From Hyphomicrobium sp. (GTDB taxonomy: Bacteria > Pseudomonadota > Alphaproteobacteria > Rhizobiales > Hyphomicrobiaceae): a DNA stretch of 64,000 bases. This document shows positions 53,779 to 63,312 of this stretch, piece after piece. The position numbers and the translations under genes were made by a program. The stretch lies in contig JALHMJ010000002.1 in assembly GCA_022844105.1 (NCBI GenBank), forward strand, positions 357,836 to 421,835, given 5' to 3'. Under the pieces are notes generated by a model. That model searched no databases. It had not been told where the DNA came from and saw only the letters and a program-made list of their open reading frames with translations. Numbering within the stretch: the first letter of the stretch is position 1; the number at the start of each line of letters is the position of its first letter.

Positions 53779-55275
53779 ATGTCGATCGTTGAAGCCGAAT
53801 TGCAGACGCCAAGTAACATTGGCACTGGACCTGCAATCGTGAGCCAGCCGGCACCATGCAAAACACCCCGCCGCCGCATGCCGCGCCGCCTGGCAGCTGA
53901 TCTGGTCGGCGTGGCCGACATCGTCGCCGTTATGGCCGCATTTTTGCTGCCGGCATTGATCTACAATCAGGCCGGAGGCATGGTGGCGGACTGGCGTCTC
54001 CTCATTCAGTCGGCATTTGCAGCCGCTGTGATCGTCCACATGATGCTGCGCCTCAGCGGAATGTATGCGCCCGACCGCCTGCACGACCTACCGTTACGGC
54101 CGGGCCTTCTGTTCGCCGCCCTTGCCGTAACGATGCTCTGCTTGCTCGGTCATGGGATGCCTCATGCGTTGCGTACCGACCACGAGTGGATCTGGCTTTC
54201 AGTCGGCCTGTCTGCCGGCTTCACGCTGCTGCTCTTTAATCGCGCCGTCGCTCACCCCCTGTATGCCGCGCTGACAAAAAAAGGCGTGTTTGACGAGCGC
54301 ATTGCGGTATTCGGCGCCGGCTCCATCGCCCGCCGCGTCAAGGAACACCTCGAGGCCGTACCGTCGGGTATTCATTTCGCGGGCGTCTTTGACGACCGCA
54401 TGGGCACGGATCGCGTCGACCCAGAAGGCCTCGACGTCGCCGGCCGCCTGGAAGACCTCGTTCGCGCGGCACGCTCCAACGAAATCGACAAGATCATCAT
54501 CGCCTTGCCATCGTCCGCCGATACCCGAATTGCAATCATTGCGCGCCAGCTCGAAGTCCTACCGGTGAGCATCCACGTCGTCACGCACATTTCCTCCGAC
54601 CTGCTCGACGACAGTCCTGCTCACACTGTGTCCGCAATTGGCACCGTCGGCCTGCTCGACGTAAAAAAAAAGCCCATTGATGACTGGCAGCGCATCCTGA
54701 AGCGCGGCGAGGACATCCTCGTCGCCGGCGGACTGCTGCTCGTCTCCCTGCCGCTGTTTCCGTTGATTGCACTCGCCATCAAGCTCGATAGCCCGGGGCC
54801 CATCCTGTTTCGCCAGCGCCGCACGGGTCGCAACCAGACGCCGATCGAGATTCTGAAATTTCGCACGATGACCCTGCAGACCATGGGGAACGAGGCGCAG
54901 CAGGCATCCGTCGCAGATCCACGTGTCACGCGTATCGGTCGCATTCTGCGCCGCACGAGCCTCGACGAACTGCCACAGCTCTTCAATGTCCTGACGGGAG
55001 AAATGTCGCTCGTTGGACCTCGCCCGCACCTCGCCGAACACGATGAACGTTTCGCGGCGATCGTGAGAACGTATCCCCATCGCCATCAGGTGAAGCCGGG
55101 CCTGACAGGACTTGCGCAGGTCTCCGGCTTTCGCGGTGAAACGCGAACTCGTGACTGCATCGAAGGGCGTGTTGCGGCTGACATCGCGTATGTCCGCAAC
55201 TGGTCGCTGTGGCTCGATACCAAGATCATCACGCAAACCGTCTTCGCTGTTTTGACGGGGCGCAACGCCTACTAA
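53779..55275 (+). CDS. Undecaprenyl-phosphate sugar phosphotransferase (WcaJ/ExoY-like initiating transferase)
   Basis: Starts repeat-unit synthesis by moving a sugar phosphate, typically glucose-1-phosphate, to undecaprenyl phosphate. The 498-residue protein has four to five N-terminal membrane segments (about 40-175), a central CoA-binding-like domain (AVFGAGSIARRVKEHL near 183) and the C-terminal bacterial-transferase domain from about 305, with KLDSPGPILFRQRRTG, KFRTM, RRTSLDELPQL and GPRPHLAEH. The ATG at 53779 follows TTGGAGT. The 180 bases before it hold no gene. Confidence 0.95.
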   Translation: MSIVEAELQTPSNIGTGPAIVSQPAPCKTPRRRMPRRLAADLVGVADIVAVMAAFLLPALIYNQAGGMVADWRLLIQSAFAAAVIVHMMLRLSGMYAPDRLHDLPLRPGLLFAALAVTMLCLLGHGMPHALRTDHEWIWLSVGLSAGFTLLLFNRAVAHPLYAALTKKGVFDERIAVFGAGSIARRVKEHLEAVPSGIHFAGVFDDRMGTDRVDPEGLDVAGRLEDLVRAARSNEIDKIIIALPSSADTRIAIIARQLEVLPVSIHVVTHISSDLLDDSPAHTVSAIGTVGLLDVKKKPIDDWQRILKRGEDILVAGGLLLVSLPLFPLIALAIKLDSPGPILFRQRRTGRNQTPIEILKFRTMTLQTMGNEAQQASVADPRVTRIGRILRRTSLDELPQLFNVLTGEMSLVGPRPHLAEHDERFAAIVRTYPHRHQVKPGLTGLAQVSGFRGETRTRDCIEGRVAADIAYVRNWSLWLDTKIITQTVFAVLTGRNAY

Positions 55276-55312
55276 TCTGCCGATCCGGCCCAAGGGGGGA
55301 GGACAACGGTCA

Positions 55313-56635
55313 ATGCTGGATGCTTTCAGGAAGACACCGCTTCCGATCATGCTGGTGATCCTGAGCTTTATTTCTCCGACCGAGCTTTCGCTCGTTGTCG
55401 GCGATCTGCGCTTGTCGCCCCACCGCGTCGTCTTTCTCCTGTTCATCCCGTTCGCGCTCTATCGCCTTGCGATGCGACCCGATTGCAAGCTGCAAATCTA
55501 TGATGTTCCTTTCTTCGGTCTGGCGATCTGGCAGACGCTTGTCTTCACCTGGCACGCCGGCAGTGCTGGCTTTGCATTCGGCGGATCATGGGCCCTGGAG
55601 AGCCTCGGGGCCTACCTCATTGCGCGCGCCTATATCCGCGATCTCGAAACACTGCAGGCCACGCTGCGACTTATCTTCGTATCGATCATCCTGGCGGCAT
55701 TGATTGCAACGCTGGACACGATAACCGGGAGCTACTTCGTCCACGAGACGCTGCGTAAGTTTCTTGGCGGCGACCCGATGCCAGCGGTGGAATTCCGCAA
55801 GGGCCTGGCGCGTGCCGCATCAACCTTCGATCATCCGATCCATTACGGCACGTACTGCGCCGCCATGTTCGCGCTCGTGTGGATGTCCGAACCCGACCGC
55901 ACGTGGCGTTACATCCGGGCAGCCGGCATGACCATCGCCGCTCTCCTCGCAATGTCGTCGGCACCCCTTCTAAGCCTCGGTATGCAGCTCGCCATGATGG
56001 GCTGGAACAAATCGACGGCGCGCATTCCACTGCGCACTCAAATAACGCTCGCGATCGCGGTCGGTATTTACCTGGGCGTACTGATGACGGCGCAGCGCCC
56101 CCCGGTCCAGATCCTGATCTCAATTGCCACGTTTGACCCCTGGACCGGCTTCTATCGCATGATGATTTGGGAGTATGGCCTGGAGAACCTTTGGAACAGC
56201 CCCTGGATCGGCATTGGCATGGCTGACTGGGTGCGGCCGAAATGGATGTATTCAACAACAATCGATGCTTACTGGCTCGTGCTCGCCCTGCGTTCGGGTA
56301 TTCCCGCGTTTCTGCTACTTGTCACCGGCATCTTCTTGATCGGCTACGGCGTCGTGAAGCGCGGTCGGCGTTCGTCCGATCTTATGCGCCGGCGCACGTC
56401 GGCCGGGTGGATGATCTCTCTCATTGCGATCTGTCTGCTCGGCGCAACGGTTCACTACTGGAATGTACCGCACGCGCTGCTCTACTTCTTCCTGGGCCTC
56501 GGCAGCGCGCTGGCCGACCCCCGGCGCGTCACCCTTGCCGCGTCTACAATGAGCGCCTCTGTCCGCCGCCGGCACCCAAGTTTCATTCGCACGGAAAGGC
56601 CGCTCACTATGCCGGGCTCAGCCCTGCCAGCTTAA
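55313..56635 (+). CDS. O-antigen ligase/Wzy-like polysaccharide polymerase
   Basis: A 440-residue membrane protein with about ten hydrophobic segments and a larger periplasmic loop (about 135-180 and 260-310), the Wzy/WaaL pattern. FDHPIHYGTYCA near residue 163 and WIGIGMADWVRP near 302 are reminiscent of the family's functional loops. It likely joins repeat units at the periplasmic face. It is 37 bases downstream of the initiating transferase in the same direction, and is convergent with the acyltransferase gene. Confidence 0.82.
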   Translation: MLDAFRKTPLPIMLVILSFISPTELSLVVGDLRLSPHRVVFLLFIPFALYRLAMRPDCKLQIYDVPFFGLAIWQTLVFTWHAGSAGFAFGGSWALESLGAYLIARAYIRDLETLQATLRLIFVSIILAALIATLDTITGSYFVHETLRKFLGGDPMPAVEFRKGLARAASTFDHPIHYGTYCAAMFALVWMSEPDRTWRYIRAAGMTIAALLAMSSAPLLSLGMQLAMMGWNKSTARIPLRTQITLAIAVGIYLGVLMTAQRPPVQILISIATFDPWTGFYRMMIWEYGLENLWNSPWIGIGMADWVRPKWMYSTTIDAYWLVLALRSGIPAFLLLVTGIFLIGYGVVKRGRRSSDLMRRRTSAGWMISLIAICLLGATVHYWNVPHALLYFFLGLGSALADPRRVTLAASTMSASVRRRHPSFIRTERPLTMPGSALPA

Positions 56636-56662
56636 GGACGGCGGCGCCCGTTCCCGTTCTGT

Positions 56663-58552
56663 TTAGTGGCTTGCGGCTGATGTTTGGATTTCAGACCGGC
56701 TTTCAAGCAGGCCGTCGATCTTCGGAATAAGGCTTCGCGCCACGCGGCGGCTGCCTTCGACGGAGAAATGCCCGCCATCAAAGAATAAAAACCCCGCCTC
56801 GCCGACGAGGTCGCAGTGATCATCGGTGCAGAACAACGGCACGGGGTCGAAGACCGACACGGACCGTTCAGCAATGACGGCTGGCCGGTCATGTGCGCGC
56901 GCCGACGCACGGCCACTGCGATAAACGAAGTCATATGGACTGGCGAAATCAAATGTCGGGCTCGAACCGACAGCGATGACGCGTGAACCGGTGGCGGACA
57001 CCCGCTGCAGCATCGCGCTTAACTGCGCCGAGCTGGCGACGCGCGGCACATAGAGGTCCCATCGCGCCGAGACGACGACGACATCCGGCCGCAGCCGTTC
57101 GATCTCGGAAAGAACGCGCGCATTAAAGGCCCGGCAATGCGGACGGTTGGGAATATCAAGTTCCGGGAGTGGCGGACAGCCGCCTGCCGTCATCTGTACC
57201 GTTTGAAATTGACGCGGCGCCTCATCCTTGAGGCCCGGCACCAGATGCGCTGCAAAACTATCGCCCCACACGAGCACGAGCGGCGCACCCGGCGGGCCAT
57301 GGCGACAAATTTCAGTACCGGCCCACTGTTCGGGTTGTTGCGTATCCGTGAGGAAGCAAACGCCAACCTTCATTTGGTCCAGGCCGGCGATCAGCGGCGG
57401 AGCGTAGCCTTCATGTCGTTGTGTCCAGCCCTGTGAAGCGTGCGCGAAGACGCCAAACGCTAGCGTCACCGTCATGGCGACAGCAGCCGCACCAAACAGC
57501 GGTCGCCGGGCTGCTGCGACACGGCGCTGGCGAAACGGCGTCTCGACAAACCGCCAGGATAGGACGGCAAACGCAAAGCTGACGCCGACCAGCAATGCCG
57601 TTTCGCCTGGTCCCAAAACTTCACCACGCCATATCCGGGCAAAGGTCAGGACCGGCCAGTGCCAGAGATAGAAAGAATATGAAACCATGCCGACGAAGAC
57701 CACCGGCGGCAAACTCAAGGCCCGTGCCACGCCAGTATCGCGCGTGAACATTCCTGCGTAAAGGATCAGCACGGTCCCCAAAACGGGCAACAGGGCGTGT
57801 GCACCGGGAAAGGCCGTCGCACTGGAAAAGCCAAAGATCGAGATGGCGAGCAGACCCGCGCCGGTACAGGCCGTAAAGCTTGCAACCCGCCGAGATGTGA
57901 TTGCTGGAAAAGCGCCCAAAGCCAGAAGCGCCCCCGCCATCAACTCCCAAAAGCGTGTCGGGAGAAGATAAAAAGCGGCATTCGGCTTTTCAGCTACAGC
58001 CCACATGGAGATCACGAACGATAGCGCCGTCACGGCCAACAACACGTGCATGGTTCGCTGGCGCGACAACCGCGCCAAGACCAGCAGCAGCAGCGGCAGA
58101 ATGATATAGAACTGCTCCTCGACGGCGAGCGACCATGTATGCAGCAGCGGCTTCAAATGTGCAGGGCCACCGAAATAATCGGTCGTCTGCCAGAAAAACA
58201 CGTTTGACACAAAAAGTGTAGCGGCTGCCAAACTCTGCCCGAAATCGAGCATTTCGGCTGGCAGCAGCACAACGCTGGCTACGATACTCGACACACCGAG
58301 CATAACAAACAGCGCTGGAAATATCCGCCGCGTGCGCCGCTCGTAAAATCGCACGATCGAAAAGCGATCATCGGCGATCTCGCGGGCGATGATGCGCGTG
58401 ATCAGAAACCCAGAGATAACAAAGAAGATATCAACGCCAACGAAGCCTCCCGGGAGCATGGGCACGCCAGCGTGATAGAGCACGACGGACAGCACCGCGA
58501 CGGCGCGCAGGCCATCAATATCGGGACGATAGCTTTGACTTGATCCACTCAT
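56663..58552 (-). CDS. OatA-like acyltransferase: membrane acyltransferase-3 plus SGNH domain
   Basis: A 629-residue two-domain protein. Residues 1-350 are an integral acyltransferase-3 domain (YRPDIDGLRAVAVLSVVLYH with the catalytic His; GGFVGVDIFFVISGFLI). The C-terminal SGNH hydrolase-like domain has LVWGDSFAAHL with nucleophile Ser near 430 and DGGHFSVEGSR with the late Asp-His near 600. Such proteins O-acetylate exported polysaccharides or peptidoglycan in the periplasm; here the exopolysaccharide is the likely target. Confidence 0.93.
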   Translation of the reverse strand: MSGSSQSYRPDIDGLRAVAVLSVVLYHAGVPMLPGGFVGVDIFFVISGFLITRIIAREIADDRFSIVRFYERRTRRIFPALFVMLGVSSIVASVVLLPAEMLDFGQSLAAATLFVSNVFFWQTTDYFGGPAHLKPLLHTWSLAVEEQFYIILPLLLLVLARLSRQRTMHVLLAVTALSFVISMWAVAEKPNAAFYLLPTRFWELMAGALLALGAFPAITSRRVASFTACTGAGLLAISIFGFSSATAFPGAHALLPVLGTVLILYAGMFTRDTGVARALSLPPVVFVGMVSYSFYLWHWPVLTFARIWRGEVLGPGETALLVGVSFAFAVLSWRFVETPFRQRRVAAARRPLFGAAAVAMTVTLAFGVFAHASQGWTQRHEGYAPPLIAGLDQMKVGVCFLTDTQQPEQWAGTEICRHGPPGAPLVLVWGDSFAAHLVPGLKDEAPRQFQTVQMTAGGCPPLPELDIPNRPHCRAFNARVLSEIERLRPDVVVVSARWDLYVPRVASSAQLSAMLQRVSATGSRVIAVGSSPTFDFASPYDFVYRSGRASARAHDRPAVIAERSVSVFDPVPLFCTDDHCDLVGEAGFLFFDGGHFSVEGSRRVARSLIPKIDGLLESRSEIQTSAASH

Positions 58553-58559
58553 AATTCGC

Positions 58560-59834
58560 TCAACCCGGCGCGCTTGGCGCTAGCGCCGCACGCAACGCTC
58601 CGCTCCACGACGCTGGCGCAGGAGCCGGCCGATGAATGAGCCCAAATTCGGTGACGGCATTCAGGATGCTCTGCGCTTTCGCATCCCAGGTCTCAATGGC
58701 AACACGGGCCCGCGCGGGTGCGGGATCATACGCCTCCGCCAAGGCCGCCCGGATCGCACACGTAAAACTCTCCGGATCGTTGGCCACGCGAACAAGATCG
58801 CGCCAGCCATCAAGCGCCGGGAAATCGGTTGTAACCACGGGTCTTCCGACGGCGAGATATTCTTTCAACTTAATCGGATTGCAGGCCCGAATCCACTCGC
58901 TCTTGTTCCAGGGCATGATCAAGACGTCCATCGCGGCCATGTAACGAGCGATGATGTCGTAAGGCTTGCGACCGAGAAAGCGCACGTTGGCCAGATCGCA
59001 CCAGCCATCCGGTAAAGAACAGCTACCGATCATGACGAACGTGACATCCGGCATCTGCCGCGCGACGGCCTGAAACAGGGCCGGATCAAACGTATGTGCA
59101 TCGATGCCGCCGATAAAGCCGACGCGGGGCTTGGGCAAAATGGCGACATCGGACGGGCCTTGCGCGCGCTTCGACCCCGCAGCGACGAAGGTGGCAAAAT
59201 CGACCCCGTGCGTGACGAGTAGCTGCCTGCGCACTTGGCTTGCCTCTTCCGCCATCAGATGCGGCGCGCAGTAGATCACCAAATCCGCCGCCTGCCGGAT
59301 GGTCGCTACTTGCTGCGATAAAAGCACAGGATCGCCTTCCGGAAAGGCTTCGAACCGATCGGTGCGCTGCATGATGACGCCCACCGGGTTCAAGTTTTCA
59401 ATCAAATCGGCGCCAGCCGGACAGTGCATCCACAGCAGCGGGCGTGTAATGCCTGCTCGGCGGACAGCCAAGCGGATTTGCGGAGCCAGCGCGAAGCCCG
59501 AGATTTTTTTGCCAGCGCCCCCAGGTATGCTGACCGGCGAGAACACCCAGAAGTTGTTCTCGACGTTGACCACACCGCGGGCGAGGCTCTTCAGCTTGCG
59601 CTGCACCTTGCCCGCGAACTGCCCCGGCTTTGACGCATCGGGAATGCGCACGCCCAGCGAATTGACAAACAGTACCGGCATGGCCAGCGCGAAACGGCGC
59701 ATGACTTGGAAATCGAAATGACCGCGGTTGTGATACCACCAATCCGAACCGCCAATGCAGATAATACCGTCGAAATCGCAACGCGACCGGTCGGCGGATT
59801 GGACGTCAGTGCACTCATGCGAGGCGTGAAGCAT
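58560..59834 (-). CDS. Glycosyltransferase, GT-B fold (group 1-like)
   Basis: A 424-residue protein with a GT-B layout: an N-terminal domain with GGSDWWYHNRGHFDF and a C-terminal nucleotide-binding domain with VGFIGGIDAHTFD, VRFLGRKPYDIIARYMAAMDVLI split over two helices, and NPIKLKEYLAVGRPVVTT, the acidic/Lys site of GT4-like enzymes. The ATG at 59834 is chosen; a further start ten codons upstream is possible. The gene lies eight bases beyond the acyltransferase start, so the two form an operon. Confidence 0.87.
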   Translation of the reverse strand: MLHASHECTDVQSADRSRCDFDGIICIGGSDWWYHNRGHFDFQVMRRFALAMPVLFVNSLGVRIPDASKPGQFAGKVQRKLKSLARGVVNVENNFWVFSPVSIPGGAGKKISGFALAPQIRLAVRRAGITRPLLWMHCPAGADLIENLNPVGVIMQRTDRFEAFPEGDPVLLSQQVATIRQAADLVIYCAPHLMAEEASQVRRQLLVTHGVDFATFVAAGSKRAQGPSDVAILPKPRVGFIGGIDAHTFDPALFQAVARQMPDVTFVMIGSCSLPDGWCDLANVRFLGRKPYDIIARYMAAMDVLIMPWNKSEWIRACNPIKLKEYLAVGRPVVTTDFPALDGWRDLVRVANDPESFTCAIRAALAEAYDPAPARARVAIETWDAKAQSILNAVTEFGLIHRPAPAPASWSGALRAALAPSAPG

Positions 59835-60015
59835 GGAATTGCAGACCCTGAGTGAGCCTGGCAAACGCCAAGCGGGAATGGACGGCAGTTTGCCCGAGCC
59901 GCGTTAATCGTTTCCTCAAGCAGGTCGCGCATGTTGTCTGTAAACCGACCGCTGATCCGCCACGCGCCGTTAACAAAGTGTTAACCGGCAAGCGGATTGC
60001 CTTGGAGCCCCGCGC

Positions 60016-61017
60016 GTGATGCCCGCCCGCCAGATCGACGTTTCGATCGTGATCGTCAGTTACAACACCCGCGAGATGACGCTGGCCGCCATCGCGTCCG
60101 TGGTGCGTGAAACGCGTGATGTTACCTGTGAAATCATCGTCGTCGACAACGCCTCGACCGACGGCTCGGCCGATGCAATCGCCAATCATCCCGCCCAAAC
60201 GGCGCTGATCCAGCTTGCCGATAACATCGGCTTTGGCCGCGCCAATAACCTTGGCGCCCAACACGCAACGGGGAATTACCTCCTGTTGCTCAATCCAGAC
60301 ACGATCGTAACCGACCGCGCCATCGATCGCCTCGCAGCCTTCGCGCGCGAAAACCCGCAGGCCCTGATCTGGGGCGGCCGGACCATCTTTGCCGACGGAC
60401 GTCTCAACCCCGCCTCGTGCTGGCAGCGCATGACGCCGTGGAATCTCGCGATGCGCGCTTCGGGACTGGCAGCGCTTTTCCCGAATTCGCCGGTCTTCAA
60501 TCCGGAAGCCTACGGCGGCTGGCCGCGCGACAGCGTCCGCGAGGTCGACATCGTGTCGGGTTGCTTCCTGCTGCTCCCGCGATCAACGTGGCAGAAGCTC
60601 GGCGGCTTTGATCCGGTGTTCTTCATGTATGGCGAGGAAGCCGACTTGTGCCTTCGCGCCCGCCGCATCGGCGCGCGGCCGATGATAACGCCCGAAGCGA
60701 CCATCATCCATTACGGCGGGGCATCCGAAAAGACCCGCACCGGCAAGATGGTCAAGCTGCTCGCCGCAAAGTCGACCCTCATCGCCCGCCACTGGCCCCG
60801 CGGCACCGCCGCCATCGGACAAACCCTCTTGGCGCTTTGGCCGCTTTCGCGCTGGCTCGCCTGCACCATCCTCGCGCGCGTCAGACCAAATGCGAAGTCC
60901 CGCGATGCCGCCGCAACGTGGCAAGCGGTATGGTCGGCCCGACCGCATTGGCGCGACGGTTATTGCGAACTCGACGTCGACGTGTCAACCGCTCCGAACA
61001 TGAAGGCCGCCTCATGA
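60016..61017 (+). CDS. Family 2 glycosyltransferase (rhamnosyltransferase-like)
   Basis: A 333-residue GT-A enzyme with VSIVIVSYNTREM, VVDNASTDGS, NIGFGRANNLG and LLLLNPDTI, a DxD-type site. GCFLLLPRSTW and GEEADLCLRARR complete the WbbL-like pattern. A GTG at 60016 and an ATG at 60019 are both possible, with GGAG upstream. The 181 bases before it separate it from the divergent GT-B gene. Its stop overlaps the next ATG. Confidence 0.92.
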   Translation: MMPARQIDVSIVIVSYNTREMTLAAIASVVRETRDVTCEIIVVDNASTDGSADAIANHPAQTALIQLADNIGFGRANNLGAQHATGNYLLLLNPDTIVTDRAIDRLAAFARENPQALIWGGRTIFADGRLNPASCWQRMTPWNLAMRASGLAALFPNSPVFNPEAYGGWPRDSVREVDIVSGCFLLLPRSTWQKLGGFDPVFFMYGEEADLCLRARRIGARPMITPEATIIHYGGASEKTRTGKMVKLLAAKSTLIARHWPRGTAAIGQTLLALWPLSRWLACTILARVRPNAKSRDAAATWQAVWSARPHWRDGYCELDVDVSTAPNMKAAS

Positions 61018-61832
61018 TCGACAATGAGCCGACGATCAATGTCGCCCTGCCGTGCGCCGCAGCAGGCGTGCCGCGCTACACCATCGCCACGCTGGTCAAC
61101 AAGCCGGATCAGTTCGCCGCCATGCGCGAGACGTTTTCATCGGGCGGCTTTAACGCGATGAATTCGGAAATTCTCTATATCGACAACTCCGGGCCGCGCC
61201 AAACCGGCGCCTATCGGGGTCTCAACGCGCTGATCAATGCCGCGCGCGGCCGCTATGTCATCCTGTGCCACCAGGACGTCCGCCTGATCTCCGACGGCAT
61301 CGAAAAGCTCGATCGCTGTCTTGCGGATTTGGACGCACGCGATAGCGTTTGGGCACTCGCCGGCAACGCTGGCGGCCTGGCTCCCGGCATCCTGGCGCAC
61401 CGCATCTCCGATCCGCACGGCGCCGATCGCAACTCCGGCAACCTGCCGCAGAAAGTCATGAGCCTCGACGAAAATTTTATTGTGCTGAAGCGCGGCGCGC
61501 GCATCGGCTGCTCGGCCGATCTTGAAGGCTTCCACTTTTACGGTCCCGACCTCTGCCTCAACGCCGATGTCGCCGGCCATACCGCCTGGGTCATCGACTT
61601 CCACTTGCTGCACCTGTCGGGCGGCAACAAGAATGACGACTTTTATCGTGCCGAAGAAGCGTTCCGCGCCAAGTGGAGCCACGCACTGCGCCCGCGCTGG
61701 ATGCAAACGACATGCACACTTCTTCGCTTGTCGGGATCAGGGCTTGATCGCGCATCCGGCCGCCTCGCTGCCCGGCCATACGCTGGCTTGCTACGCCGAC
61801 TGCCGCGCCCGATTGCAGCCGGCAAGGTTTGA
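61014..61832 (+). CDS. Putative glycosyltransferase, GT-A-like
   Basis: A 272-residue protein translationally coupled to the upstream GT2 gene by an ATGA overlap. It has a GT-A-like layout: IATLVNKPDQFAAM at the nucleotide-binding start, ARGRYVILCHQDVRLI as the probable acidic metal motif, and DLEGFHFYGPDLCLNAD with late acidic residues. It lacks the usual DxD and the VSVIxPxYN start, so the family is not certain. Its position supports a role in repeat-unit assembly. Confidence 0.7.
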   Translation: MIDNEPTINVALPCAAAGVPRYTIATLVNKPDQFAAMRETFSSGGFNAMNSEILYIDNSGPRQTGAYRGLNALINAARGRYVILCHQDVRLISDGIEKLDRCLADLDARDSVWALAGNAGGLAPGILAHRISDPHGADRNSGNLPQKVMSLDENFIVLKRGARIGCSADLEGFHFYGPDLCLNADVAGHTAWVIDFHLLHLSGGNKNDDFYRAEEAFRAKWSHALRPRWMQTTCTLLRLSGSGLDRASGRLAARPYAGLLRRLPRPIAAGKV

Positions 61833-61837
61833 CGACC

Positions 61838-63286
61838 ATGCAAACGACACCAGCGTCTGCAGCGCCAACCCTGACCCGCCGCATTGCCGGACAGGGCGCG
61901 ATGCTGATGTCGGGTTTCGCTGCCTCACAATTTCTCTCGTTCGGCCGCAATGCACTTCTCGGCCACATGCTTGCCAAAGGCGACTTCGGCGTTGCCGCAC
62001 TGTTGACGCTGTTATTGCAACTGCTTGACAGCCTCACCGACCTCGGCGTCGACCGGCTTATCATCCAGGCACCCGACGGCGACGAGCCACACTTCGTCGC
62101 CGCCAACCATACGGCACTCGTCATTCGCGGCCTCTTTATCGGCACCGTTCTATTGACGTCCGCAGGGGCCATCGCAGGCTTCTTTGCCGTACCGGCGGCA
62201 GAAGGCGCGATCGCTGCAATTGCCCTCGTTCCGATCCTCAAAGGCTTCCAGCACCTCGACTGTCGCCGGGCGCAGCGCCGGCTCGATAACCGGCCCTTCC
62301 TGTGGACCGAAATTCTTCCCCAGGCCACGGCCCTGCTTCTGACGTGGCCGATCATTACTTACGCCCCCAATTTCTACGCGGTCGTCTGGCTGTCGCTGAT
62401 ACAGGCCGGCATGACGCTCTCGGTCTCCCATGTTGTCGCCGAGCGGCCTTATGCGCTGAATATCGATTTTTCGGTGCTTAAGCGGCTGTTCGACTTCGGC
62501 TGGCCGATTTGGCTCAGCGCATTTCCGCTCATCGCGGTCTATCACGGCGATCGCATCGTCATCGGCCGCCTGATCGGGATTGAGGAACTCGCCGGCTACA
62601 GCGCGGCATTCATGGTCGCAATGGTTCCCGGCTTGATCGCCGCCAAGGTTGGCCAGTCGCTCATGTTGCCGCTCTTTTCTGCCGCGCGCGGCGACGCCGC
62701 TCGTCTCGCCCGGCAGTTTGCCGCCATGACGGAAGCGACTGCGATTGTCGCCGCGGTTTATCTTGTGACGGCAATGCTGATGGGTGGCCTCATTCTGGAG
62801 GTCGCCTTCGGGCCGAATTTCAGCGGGCTCGGCGCGGTCATGGCATGGCTCTCGGCCATGTGGGCTGTGCGCATGCTGCAAGCCGTGCCTGGAATGATTT
62901 TGCTGTCGACCGGTGAAACGAAGCCGTTCCTGATCGCAGGTTTGATCAGGTCCCTGGCGCTCATTCCTGCCATTGCCGTTGCAGCTTATGGACTGGGCCT
63001 CGAAGCCGTAGCAGCGATGGGACTTCTTGGCGAGATCGCCTCGCTGGCTTATATCTCTTGGCGTATGAATGCACATGTGAAAGGCCTTTCGGCCTCATTA
63101 GCGCGCCGCGCCGCATTCCTCATTCCAGCGGCGCTGGCAGCCGGTATGGCGCTCATCGCGACGACGCCAAGTCCGTTGCTACCACGGGCGCTCGCACTCG
63201 TACTGGCGCTCGGCGTGGTCGCGGCCGCAGCCGCCGCGCTGATGCCTGAAACGCGCGACCGACTCCACGGCCTTCTGCGCACCTAG
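61838..63286 (+). CDS. Wzx-like polysaccharide flippase
   Basis: A 482-residue membrane protein with about 12-14 hydrophobic segments, matching the polysaccharide-transporter (MOP/Wzx) family: SGFAASQFLSFGRN and GHMLAKGDFGVAAL near the start, and GDRIVIGRLIGIEELAGYSAAF mid-protein in two helices. It should flip lipid-linked repeat units to the periplasm. The ATG at 61838 is five bases after the previous stop. It is convergent with the last glycosyltransferase. Confidence 0.9.
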   Translation: MQTTPASAAPTLTRRIAGQGAMLMSGFAASQFLSFGRNALLGHMLAKGDFGVAALLTLLLQLLDSLTDLGVDRLIIQAPDGDEPHFVAANHTALVIRGLFIGTVLLTSAGAIAGFFAVPAAEGAIAAIALVPILKGFQHLDCRRAQRRLDNRPFLWTEILPQATALLLTWPIITYAPNFYAVVWLSLIQAGMTLSVSHVVAERPYALNIDFSVLKRLFDFGWPIWLSAFPLIAVYHGDRIVIGRLIGIEELAGYSAAFMVAMVPGLIAAKVGQSLMLPLFSAARGDAARLARQFAAMTEATAIVAAVYLVTAMLMGGLILEVAFGPNFSGLGAVMAWLSAMWAVRMLQAVPGMILLSTGETKPFLIAGLIRSLALIPAIAVAAYGLGLEAVAAMGLLGEIASLAYISWRMNAHVKGLSASLARRAAFLIPAALAAGMALIATTPSPLLPRALALVLALGVVAAAAAALMPETRDRLHGLLRT

Positions 63287-63312
63287 TTCGAATGCATTGA
63301 TGTGCGACCGGC

